Shown here: piece by piece, positions 55,504 through 64,000 of the stretch | Layout of the letters: every line of letters starts with the position of its first letter | Numbering within the stretch: position 1 is the stretch's first letter | Source: Aspidapion aeneum | Taxonomy: Eukaryota > Arthropoda > Insecta > Coleoptera > Brentidae | Length of the DNA stretch: 64,000 nt | Assembly: GCA_963576565.1 (NCBI GenBank) | Contig: OY755042.1 | Location: forward strand, 95,474,185 to 95,538,184 | Direction of reading: 5' to 3' | Made by a program: the position numbers and the translations under genes | The notes under the pieces: generated by a model | The model's input: only the letters and a program-made list of their open reading frames with translations | What the model was told of the DNA's origin: nothing | Database searches by the model: none

Positions 55504-55860
55504 AAAAAACCGGGCTCTTTTCTCTCCCCCCTATCCCAAATATTTTCACTAGGCAGTTAACCTACCAAGCCTTACCAATTCATTTAATTTTTTATTGTTT
55601 TTTTTTAACCTGCCATTCTTCATTACTAAATTCGCTTTTTGGTTTTTCATAGGCAAATATGTTTTAGGTTAAAATTAAATTAGTTTTACTAGATACATAG
55701 GAATCCTTGTAATAAGAATTTTAATTCTTTGGATACAATAAAGAAAGTAAGTAAGTAAGTAAGTGCATGCGCAGATTTTTAATGTGGAATATCTAAGAAC
55801 TTTTTTTCGCAATGGAGCAAAGTAGTACCAGGTGGCCCAAAGTAACCTCGTTTTACGGTA

Positions 55861-56029
55861 ACCCAAATATTTTCAAAATAAAAAAAAACTGTTTTTTGCT
55901 TCTTGAAGTTTTGATTACCCTGCAACATTTTAAATTAAATGTAATCTCTTTTTTGCTTATTACTGATTTTATTCGTCTTTTTATTCCAAGATTATACTGG
56001 TGGTCTTAAACATAATTATTTTCTTGCAG
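55861..56029. other. AT-rich spacer
   Basis: Nothing recognised. Confidence 0.3.
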
Positions 56030-56535
56030 ATTGGTATTGTATGTATTGCTTTCGACGATTTTTTTTTTGAGACAATGCCGAAAGTGTATTATTTGGGTGT
56101 ATTTTGACCTATCCTAGCAATATCGTCGTGATGTCTGTCTGTGTGTATGTGTCTGTCCGTAACAGGATTGCTCCTAAGCCGCTGAACAGATTTTCATGAA
56201 ATTTTTAGGTAAAATAGTGTTCGATACTCTAACGTCATTAGATTTTGGTCAAAATTAATTAATGCTAATGACAGTTTTTTGACTCCCTAGCTAGCCTATT
56301 ATTACACTTTAAGTGAAGCCATGATAATATCTTAACCTTGAAAGCAGTTCGTAAGAGTGTCGAACACTATTTTACCTGAAAATTTTATAAAAATCGGTTC
56401 AGCGGTTTAGGAGCTATCGTGTTACGGGCAGAAATAATATACACACACACACAGACAGACATCACGACGATATTGCTAGGGTAGGTCAAAATACATCCAA
56501 ATAACACATTTTTGGCGTTATCTAAAAAGAAAATG
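56030..56535. repeat. MS-module repeat in inverted pair
   Basis: The forward copy (56030-56290: tgggtgtattttgacctatc, atgtctgtctgtgtgtatgt, gccgctgaacagattttcat, attagattttggtcaaaatt) is followed by its reverse complement (56330-56530), making a foldback. The same module is single at 10736-10975. Each has a short TGTCTG microsatellite in the same position. Confidence 0.7.
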
Positions 56536-56554
56536 TTCAAACAAGTTTCGTAGC

Positions 56555-57510
56555 TAATTGGGTAAAAAGAAGTTTATATTGCTCTCATAATTTCCGTGGG
56601 TCACTTAAAGGCTTAACCTCAAAGTTATTTAGACGGTTTTGTCTCTAATCCTATGTAAATAGTGAAAAAACTTTCGCAAGAACCGCCATCTACCGAGATA
56701 CGAGAAAAACCAAAACAAGGGCAGGCGAAAATAAACTGCTATATGTACATATCGATCAATGAAAAGACCGATTACAAATAAAAAGACACAAACTAATCCG
56801 TGACCGACGACAGCTCCTCTGCCTTTCAGGCCAGATCAACGCTTATTGGGTTTTTATCCACCATCAGACATGTGAGCGTCTATCAGCGGAATTTTTAAGC
56901 CCGTGAATTTAAAAATCAAACAAGTTTGGTGGCTAATCGGGTAAAAAGGAGTTTTTGTTTCTCTCATATTTTTCCGTGAGTGGCTGAAAAGCTTAACCTC
57001 ACGGGGGTCCAAGATCTAATGAACACCTAATAAGTGTTGACAGTTAACTGTTTCGTCCTTATGGGATTCCTCAGAACACTGCTTGGTCAATGTGACACTC
57101 TTGCGAAATTAATTATAGAGTTTTGTCTCTAATCATATGTAAATAGTGAAAAAACTTTTGCAGAAAGCGCCATCTACCGAAATACGAGAGAAACCAAAAC
57201 AAGAGCAGGCGAAAATAAACTGCTATACATATCGATCAATGAAAAGACCGATTACAAATAAAAAGAAACAAACTAAGCCGTGACCTACGACAGCTCTTCT
57301 GCCTTTCAGGCCAGATCAACGCTTATTGCGTTTTTACCCTTCATCAGACACGTGAGCGTCAGTCAACGGAATTTTTACGCCAAATAATACTAACAAACAA
57401 GTTAGGTGTCCATTAGATCTTGGACCCCCGTAAGGTTAAGCTTTCAAGCTACCCACGGAAAAATATTAGAGAAACAAAAACTCCTTTTTTACCCGATTAA
57501 TCACGAAACT
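56555..57510 (-). repeat. R450 dispersed repeat, two tandem copies, inverted
   Basis: Two head-to-tail copies, about 478 bp apart, of the repeat described at 21230, here on the minus strand (words gccatctaccgagatacgag, gcctttcaggccagatcaac, taatgaacacctaataagtg). Tandem pairing here and at 21.2-22.2 kb suggests satellite-like amplification or a repeated terminal unit. Confidence 0.7.
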
Positions 57511-57950
57511 TGTTTGATTTTTATAATTTTTTGATCTTTAATTTCACTCCTGGTTTGAAAGTCCCTATTAAATTGCTCTTTATTATTTTTCGAAATTTAA
57601 GTGAAGCTTTAAATTGCACTGCTTTGTTTTTTGTATTTCGTGATGGTACTGTTGCGTCAATACTTCCATATCAAACGCAATCTGGCGATTTTAATTGCAA
57701 ATTTAGCGTGGAATTGTGGGTTAATTATACACTCATGCATATTCATTAAATGCATCTCACGAAGTTTGACACCTCCTTGCTGTATATGTTTATAAACAAC
57801 TTTACCCCACACTAATTAGTAAACATAATATTATAATTAAACGTTTCGCGTATCTAAGGCCAAAAACATAATAACATTAAAATCGATAAAAAATTGCATA
57901 TAAATTACTTTTCGCACTTTTGTAATATAAAATTCACTTTTCATCCCTAA
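57511..57950. other. Spacer, nothing recognised
   Basis: A short + strand frame (57510-57749) has no known motif. Confidence 0.3.
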
Positions 57951-57954
57951 GACA

Positions 57955-58170
57955 CCGAGACGAGAGATTCTCGCCTCTCGTCTCGTCTCGCCCTCTCTTG
58001 ACGATACGAGAGAGATACTTTTTTCGAATGAAAGCTCGAAACGAGACGAAAGAGAAAGACCCTCTCTTGTCGAGATGAGAGGAATATTTTCTCTCGAATG
58101 AAAGCTCGAGACGAGACGAAAGAGAAAGATCTTCTCTCGTCGAGCGATTCTCGTTTCTCTCGTTCTCTTG
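57955..58170. repeat. GAGACGAGA purine/pyrimidine repeat with ~65-bp units
   Basis: A tctcgtctcgtctcg run is followed by two units (about 58026-58085 and 58095-58145), each with cgaatgaaagctcg, acgagacgaaagagaaaga and ctctcgtcgag-type words. It contains strand-asymmetric GA/CT tracts and CTCGAG-like self-complementary points. Confidence 0.7.
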
Positions 58171-58838
58171 AGCAAAAAAGGTTGGTTTTATACTTTTTTA
58201 TGATTTATCGTCTGTTCGTATTCTATAAGCATAATGTATAAGCAGTTTATTTGCAAAGAAAAGTACATATACAAAAACTAAAACAAATATCTCTCTTAAA
58301 ACTAACTAAACGTTTTTCTTGGCTATTGATTTATATATTGTTTTATTTGTTTTTTAAATGAGTCAACTTTTTAAAAAAGTTGTATGATTTGCAGTATGGT
58401 GCTATAGATTCTTGGAGCACTTGATGTATAAGTTTCCAATTTTATGTTTAGATTTTTAAATTTTGTATTTTATATTTGTTTTATATCGAGCGATGTTTTG
58501 TTTTTATGTTGAAGGATTAAGATTTTTTTTTGACCGACTATAGAGTAATGCTGATATTTATGTACTGTTTTTTTTTAAATAAAATGTATGCAAAAATTGT
58601 CATATATTCCTTCCTTGACAACATGTACTGTACGTTTACTTGAAATCAGATGGAGAAAATCCAAAAGTGTAATTAAATAGTACTGTTACTGTTGATGCTT
58701 ATTAACGTACTGAAAATATTTTTTCGGAAATTATTCATAAACGGGAAATTTTAATTTTCTTTTCCAGCTTTTGGCGTGAATTTTTGGTATTTAGAAATCG
58801 TCTGATTTAAAAAAAAATGAGGAAGATGTGGTTTGCCC
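58171..58838. other. AT-rich spacer, nothing recognised
   Basis: No supported feature. Confidence 0.3.
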
Positions 58839-58846
58839 ATAGTAAC

Positions 58847-58896
58847 TAAGGTCACTAGATTACGTAGTTCTTCTACTTCGTGATCTAGTGACCTTA
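58847..58896. mobile_element. Tip-to-tip palindrome, TAAGGTCAC family, 8-bp TSD
   Basis: 50 bp: arm TAAGGTCACTAGATTACGTA, a few central bases, then CTACTTCGTGATCTAGTGAC plus CTTA. A perfect 8-bp duplication ATAGTAAC flanks it (58839-58846 and 58897-58904). Best-preserved member of the family in this window. Confidence 0.87.
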
Positions 58897-58949
58897 ATAG
58901 TAACCGATACCGGAGGTTATTTAGTAGAGTGGTGATGCATAGCAAGTAA

Positions 58950-60580
58950 ACATCCAGATCATCAAACCAGAACAATGGACAGAACACTATAAGGGACTGC
59001 TGCAGACGAGACCCGAATATCTGGCAGCCTCTCCGAGGAAAGACATAGAAGTACATGGAGAGGAAGTAATCATCGAAAAAGAAATGATAAAGAATAGTAT
59101 TAAAAAGCTTAAATCCGGAAAAGCTAGCGGACCTGGGGGAATATATGCTGAAATGCTCAAATATGGATCAGAAAAACTACTCGAAAATCTCACATATATT
59201 ATCAATCAATGCATAAACGGACATCCAGTACCTGATGATTGGAAAATTACATTCATATCCTCAATATATAAAAAAGGAAACAAGCTGGATTGCAACAATT
59301 ACAGAGGAATTTCAGTAACCAGTACTCTAAGCAGATTGTACGGTACTATTCTTAGAGATCTAATAGAGAATGATTTTCATGAACAAGAAGAAGAAGAGCA
59401 AAGTGGGTTTCGTGCAGGCAGATCTTGTAGTGATAATATTTTTTGTCTTAAACAAGTAATTGAGAAAAGGAGCGCCAGAAATATAGAAACTCATGTTACC
59501 TTTGTGGACCTACAGAAAGCATATGATACCGTTCCAGTAGAAAAATTATGGAGAGTACTAGAGCAGACTAATATTAATCATACATACATAAAAGCGATAA
59601 AAGAACCATACAAAGGGTCAAAATCTAAAATTAAAATTGGAAATCGACTTTCAAAAGAATTCCTGGTAACGAAAGGCTTAAGACCTGGATGTTATATATC
59701 TCCTCCTTTTAAAATATATATCGCAGTAGCTCTAAAAAACTGGAAACGCAAAGTACACGGCATGGGAATACAACATAACGACCGATTTACCATATACACA
59801 TTACAGTTTGCTGACGACCAAGTAATTGTAGCTAATGATAAAGAAGACATGGAGTATATGATGAGAAAGTTAACGGAAGAATACCAAAAGTGGGGATTAA
59901 CAGTGAACGTGGACAAGACACAGTACTTATGTATTGGAAACGAATCAAATGAATGAAAACTAGAGAATGGACAAACAGTATCTCCATGCAATGAGTATGT
60001 ATACTTGGGTGTCACATTTGATAAGACAGGAACAGATTGTAAAGAACTGGAAAAAAGAATAGTAAAAGCAAAAAAGGTTATTGGTTGTCTTAACAGTATT
60101 TTATGGAGCAGAGAGATAAAGAAGAATGTAAAATTTAACATATATGAAACAATGGTGAAAAGCACGCTGTTGTATGGAATAGAGACTTGTCGCGTAACAG
60201 AAAAATACAAAGCAAAAATGGAAAGTGTCGAAATGGATTCAATAAGAAGATCAATGAGAATATCCAGAACAGATCATATAAGAAATGAGATCATAAAAGA
60301 AAGAATGGGAATCGAGGGAAGCATAACGGATGACATTACTAAAAGGCAACTGATATGGTACGGCCACGTAAAACGGATGAGCGACGAAAGATTACCAAAG
60401 CAGGTCCTAGAACGGCAACCAATAGGGCGCAGAAAAAGAGGGCGTCCTAAACTGGAATGGCAACAGTCAATCCAAAGATCAATTCAAAAAAACCTGACGG
60501 AAGATGACTGTCAGGATCGAAGGAGGTGGAGAATAGGCGTCGGACAACGTAGAAAAACTTTCTAAACCGACATAGTAGTA
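58950..60580 (+). mobile_element. RTE-like LINE L1 family, copy 3 (5'-truncated)
   Basis: Imperfect direct repeats gtgatgcatagcaagtaa (58932-58949) and gtgatacatagtcagtat (60581-60598) bracket the copy, as expected for an old target duplication. The 3' end is catagtagta, i.e. the (TAG)n tail of the family. The copy starts just upstream of RT. Confidence 0.85.
58952..60565 (+). pseudogene. Reverse transcriptase of LINE L1 copy 3, one stop
   Basis: One frame runs 538 codons from IIKPEQWTEHYKGLLQTRPE to the natural stop, broken only by TGA at 59954-59956 (other copies have a Leu codon there). Blocks in order: KSGKASGPGGIYAEMLKYGS, NYRGISVTSTLSRLYG, SGFRAGRSCSDNIFCLKQVI, FVDLQKAYDTVP, a GLRPGC motif (GLRQGC in the 13 kb copy), FADDQVIVAND, LTVNVDKTQYLCIG, YVYLGVTFDKTG, WYGHVKRMSDERLPKQVL, RKRGRPKLEW. 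Q-to-P in GLRQGC and a missing residue in the next block would also harm activity. No endonuclease is present. Confidence 0.88.
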
Positions 60581-61891
60581 GTGATACATAGTCAGTATAA
60601 TAGCACAGCTCTACAAAATAATAAAAAAGGTATGTTGCAAAAAAGAAAAATACGGAGTTTTGCTGGGATGAACCACTAATACTGTAACTACTTTTCATGT
60701 ATTTAAGTTGGCTCAGTTTCAACTACAAAAAAAAAACATTTTCTTCATGTTTTTCTGAAGAAACTTTGGTGTAACTGCAACTCTGGGTACTAAATTAGCA
60801 AAATTTAACATCTTTATAAGGAAGGCATAGTGGTATTTTTATGACAGACAACATTAGCAAATAAATGTACAGGCGTTTAAACAAACAAAAAAGTTCCTTT
60901 GTATACAGGTGTATTCCTAAATACAGTACATACAAAAAAGATCTTGTAGATATTTTTTTTATAGATTTATTAAAAAGATATTCGAGTATAAAATTAAAAT
61001 TTTTAATTAATTTAATTTTAATTTATACATACATTTTACAATAAATAGGCCGTTTAGCACTTTTAAAAATATTTTTAAATTACCAAATGAACAGTTTTTA
61101 TCATATTATTTTGTAGTTTAGTGCATGAATTTTTGGTTTGGGTATATTTTTACAGGTTTCGGCAAGGCCCCAAGTTGTGCCACGTCATGTATAGTTTACC
61201 TCAATCATTATCCAATACAGCACCATTTTCGAAAAATATTGAAAGTGGAAAAAAACATGTTTTTATATCGGAAGTAATAATATTACTCTTTGAGGCTAGA
61301 TAGAACATCGTCTTTAATATCATCGGCGCAGCGGCATCCGCATACATTGCACTATCAACTAATAAATAACCACTATGGGAGGCCAAGACACACATACACC
61401 CTTTTCTTGCTTTTATGTGATAATAGAATAGTATCATTATTGTATGCCCTACTTTTCTAGGACCCTGAACTCAGATAAGAATAATGAAGCTCCAGAAAGG
61501 TCTGTCGTTTAAAAAGAAAAACTTATAAAAATCTTTTTTGTGAAGTACAACTAACAAGAACCTACTAGACCTTATTTGAAGAAGCACAATTTAAAAAAAT
61601 TAGAACTTTGAGTACCTTTTGGCTACTAATGCAGAGGCCTTAGTGGTATATCTTGGAGCCAAAGTGGTGAGCCTAAATCATATTGTTGTAATCTGCAGAG
61701 TTTTTGTGCTGGGGGACACTTTAGTCAAACCCAGTATGCAGGTACGTGGGCACAATAGATCCATTTGTAGTCGCAGTGCATGGAGGTCCAGTAGGGCTTG
61801 CCACCACTTTCGAATAGCTACAAATCCTTTACCTTTTTGTTATTGTTTTCACTGCAAAACATTTACTTAGTCCATACAATGTAAAACACAA
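60581..61891. other. AT-rich DNA with one unrecognised minus-strand frame
   Basis: The minus-strand frame 61201-61437 (GCMCVLASHSGYLLVDSAMY, then ADAAAPMILKTMFYLASKS) is protein-like in composition, but I cannot place it; it could be transposase debris. Nothing else is supported. Confidence 0.3.
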
Positions 61892-62128
61892 AGCCGCGTC
61901 CAGATCAATAAATTTGCAAAGCACTAGACGGTCGTTCGGCACAAATCTCTTTGGTGTTGGCAGAAAAACCGACAGACCGGTGGATAGCGTGCGTTGTATC
62001 TGGCGCACAAATTTGCGTGTTTTTTTGTGCGGCGCACAGTCCAGCATCTATAAATATTTTGACGAATACGAACAAATTTGCATCAAATACAACGCACAAC
62101 ACACAAATTTATTGATCTGGACGCGGCT
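61892..62128. mobile_element. MITE of 237 bp with 25-bp inverted ends
   Basis: Left end AGCCGCGTCCAGATCAATAA (continuing atttg), matched by its complement at the right end without mismatch. The interior is GC-richer than the surroundings, with internal tttgcgtg/cacaacac words. No convincing target duplication was found, so the exact ends may extend further. Confidence 0.7.
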
Positions 62129-62654
62129 CAGGGCACTATGTACAGAGTTTTTAAATAAACGCATTATTCACATAAATATTAAAGGTAAATTTTAAAAGCC
62201 GGATATCTAAGAATTGTAACTGATAATAACTAATAAAATATCATAAAATTCGGTCTCATGAGGTCTTGGCCCCCCCCTAAACAGTGTTAAGCCTCCCCCC
62301 CCCCCCCGAATTTTTTTTCTATATTCTATTCTATTCTGCCACAGTATAATAATGGCCTGACCTTGAACATGTAGTAAAACAAGTAGAAAATAGTAATTGT
62401 CATTTCCGCTTTCAAAAAATTTAAAACTTTCAGTTTCTTTTACCTTTTTGTCATTGTTTTTACTGAAAAATAAAATGCTTCATGTACTGAAATTAAAATT
62501 TTTTTAAAAAATGGATCATCATATACGTATATAACATAGGTAAATCTTAACGTACGGACATCTACAATTCAACTGATTTTGTTAACGGTGATTCGATGTC
62601 TTACTATTGCGATGACCTGTATGACCTTGAACAAGTACAAGCAGACATAAAATC
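62129..62654. other. Spacer with homopolymer C
   Basis: Two C runs (7 and 13) lie at 62270-62310, followed by a ctattctattctattct tract. Nothing else. Confidence 0.4.
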
Positions 62655-64000
62655 GCCGGAAATGGAGTGTTTGACAGTAGTAAAAAATAAATATATTTTC
62701 ATTTTTAGATATCTCTTTAGGTCTTGGGAACGCTAAAAACAAACTTTTTTGTTTATTTTTTTCTCAAATTCATAGTTCTTTTAATTAAATAAATTCATTG
62801 AATTAAAACAATTAGCCACGTGATTCAAAACAGGCGGTCTACCAATCAGCTGCAAGTGACGTCACAAAACAGTAAACGCCTCGAACGAACCTATTTTCTG
62901 TTTTATTTTCTTATGGAAGGTAATGTTTGCTTTGGTTTAAAGTACGAATTATCATTCTAAATTAGATTTTATTTTGTGTCTTGCTTATAAAAAACCTTTT
63001 CAATGGAAAACGGATTCTCCAAACCCGATAGCTCCAACTTGCCAATGCTAAACTCCTTTATGGTGGCAGGCTTCTTTGCCAACAACAGTGATTTTTGTTC
63101 TGCGGAATTTAGAAACGTTAAAATGTTGATATAAGTATTCGATGAGTTGCTTTGTATATAACTGAAAGTTTTTTTTCGATATTCTTCGACTACTTTTATC
63201 ATTTAGATTTTGAGGTTACACTTACAATAGATTCATTATCTGAAAAAAACAAAAAATAAAAATCATGTAATAAACCGAGGGAGGGACAGGTAGGCAAAAA
63301 GTATACAACGACCAGCAATAATTGAAGTACTGCATAGGTTACACTGCATAGTCCTGCGTAGGTACTGCCTAGTCCTGCCTATGCACTGCCTAGTCTTGCA
63401 TATGCACTGCTCAGTCCTACATTTAGCCTGCATGTGCACTGCCTAATCCTGCATTTAGAGGTACTCCCTAGTCCTGCCTAATAACTGCCTAGCACCGCCT
63501 AAAAATTTGTACACCTTTCTGCCTATTATAGTTGTTCACCCCTTGTAATAAACATAACCTCAAAAATTTCATCGTCATTTTCGAAATAGTTATATATATT
63601 ATAGACAACGTGAGAAAAATTAACAGAAACAATTTAGTTATACTCACATCAAAGTGATCTTCACAAATGTAAACTAAAGATGTATTAGATAAGGCACTTG
63701 GGTCTCTTGGAACAAGTTCTAGCCACTTTTTCCGTTATTTTACTGCTGTAGGTACATGAGTAAATAGTTTTTTAGGTGTTTTTATGCTAGTATTTAAACA
63801 CTCAGGCACTACACACCATTTCTAGGACATTTTTTTTACATAAAAAAACAATAAAAACACAGACCAAAAACAAATAAACACTTGACTGCCGTGTATCTGT
63901 CCGCGAGTTCACTGCGCTGGGACATCATTGCAACGCCATGCTAGAAATGAGCGTTTTAGCGGCAAATTCAAATCGGAAATTAGAAAATTTGATTTTAAAT
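62655..64000 (-). mobile_element. THAP-coding DNA transposon, copy 2 (runs off window)
   Basis: Inverted counterpart of 28990-30272. The inner edge near 62660 (agtgtttgacagtagtaaaa on the + strand) corresponds to the right end of copy 1, and the outer part runs to the window edge. It holds the THAP-like exon (63648-63820, minus), the tandem tract (63320-63500) and the second open stretch (62980-63140). Confidence 0.65.
63648..63820 (-). pseudogene. THAP domain exon, copy 2
   Basis: On the minus strand: CVVPECLNTSIKTPKKLFTH, VPTAVK, a TAA, RKKWLEL, then NTSLVYICEDHFD and a GTGAGT donor. The C-x4-C and C-x2-H zinc ligands are intact, and the stop seen in copy 1 is Glu here, but a new stop occurs after VPTAVK. 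Confidence 0.7.

Larger units (their letters stand above)
51751..55762 (+). mobile_element. Non-LTR retrotransposon L4 with intact ORF2
   Basis: A perfect 15-bp direct repeat GTGCATGCGCAGATT (51736-51750 and 55763-55777) brackets the insertion. The 3' end is an AATAAAG then (AAGT)n tract, with no long poly-A. The 5' end lies inside ORF1, so the copy is 5'-truncated. Intact ORF2 and perfect target duplication point to a fairly recent insertion. The clade is not assigned. Confidence 0.93.
51075..55860. mobile_element. TA-flanked MITE split by a LINE
   Basis: Inverted ends TACCGTAAAACGAGGTTAC at 51075 and its complement ending at 55860. They start and end with TA, as expected for a Tc1/mariner-type target. 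The inner gaggttactttgcccc word recurs at about 51285 and 51405. Without the LINE (51751-55777 including one TSD copy) the element would be about 0.76 kb. No transposase remains. Confidence 0.75.

Noticed and set aside
61201..61437. Minus-strand frame as a receptor or transposase exon
   Set aside because: It looks protein-like but matches no motif I know and lies on the opposite strand to the receptor; not enough to call.
1..64000. tRNA, rRNA or bacterial-type operons
   Set aside because: No cloverleaf-like segment or rRNA core sequence was noticed by eye, and no run of co-directional unbroken genes exists. A dedicated scan (tRNA and rRNA covariance models) could still find small RNAs I missed.

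Overview
The window looks like a repeat-saturated insect nuclear genome. AT-rich non-coding DNA dominates. The only confidently recognised host gene is a split aminergic GPCR, and nearly everything else is transposon-derived. The GPCR is a D1-like dopamine receptor of the invertebrate Dop1R1 type: two consecutive + strand exons (30468-30613 and 38248-38411) encode TM1-TM2 and ECL1-TM3 with correct splice sites. The other receptor exons were not found, so much of the window is probably intron. Genus cannot be read from this; transposon content would suit a large-genome beetle, but that is a guess. No rRNA, tRNA, CRISPR array or bacterial operon was seen.

Layout. 1-5.7 kb: G-rich tandem repeats, an almost perfect 3.36 kb array of the octamer TGTCTGTA, and a possible terminal exon of an unknown gene at 5.57 kb. 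5.7-12.2 kb: foldback DNA, an internally deleted hAT element (8-bp TSD), a first copy of a TA-flanked MITE, and AAGTACTT-rich DNA. 12.2-18.6 kb: a four-level nest: P-like element A (8-bp TSD), then an RTE-like LINE, then P-like element B with a THAP exon (7-bp TSD), then a GC-tipped foldback element. 19-27 kb: a LINE fragment and a tandem segmental duplication in which each unit holds a MITE the other lacks. 27-40 kb: the dopamine receptor exons, THAP-coding DNA, LINE fragments, two MITEs and four tiny tip-to-tip palindromes with target duplications. 40-47 kb: large inverted repeats and a 0.67 kb decamer minisatellite. 48-56 kb: LINE fragments, and a LINE with an intact 1.1-kilo-residue EN-RT frame that split a TA-flanked MITE. 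56-64 kb: dispersed repeats, another LINE with a single internal stop in RT, another tip palindrome, a MITE, and an inverted second copy of the THAP-coding element.

The main discovery candidate is a set of near-interiorless terminal-inverted-repeat palindromes. Five (28241, 28671, 39863, 39935, 58847) are flanked by 7- or 8-bp duplications and belong to two TIR families; a sixth (12431) belongs to a third family with weaker flanks. Two of the families also occur here as larger elements, one with a THAP exon and one with P-transposase-like remnants. The palindromes resemble P-element-type excision footprints, although very short mobile elements remain possible.
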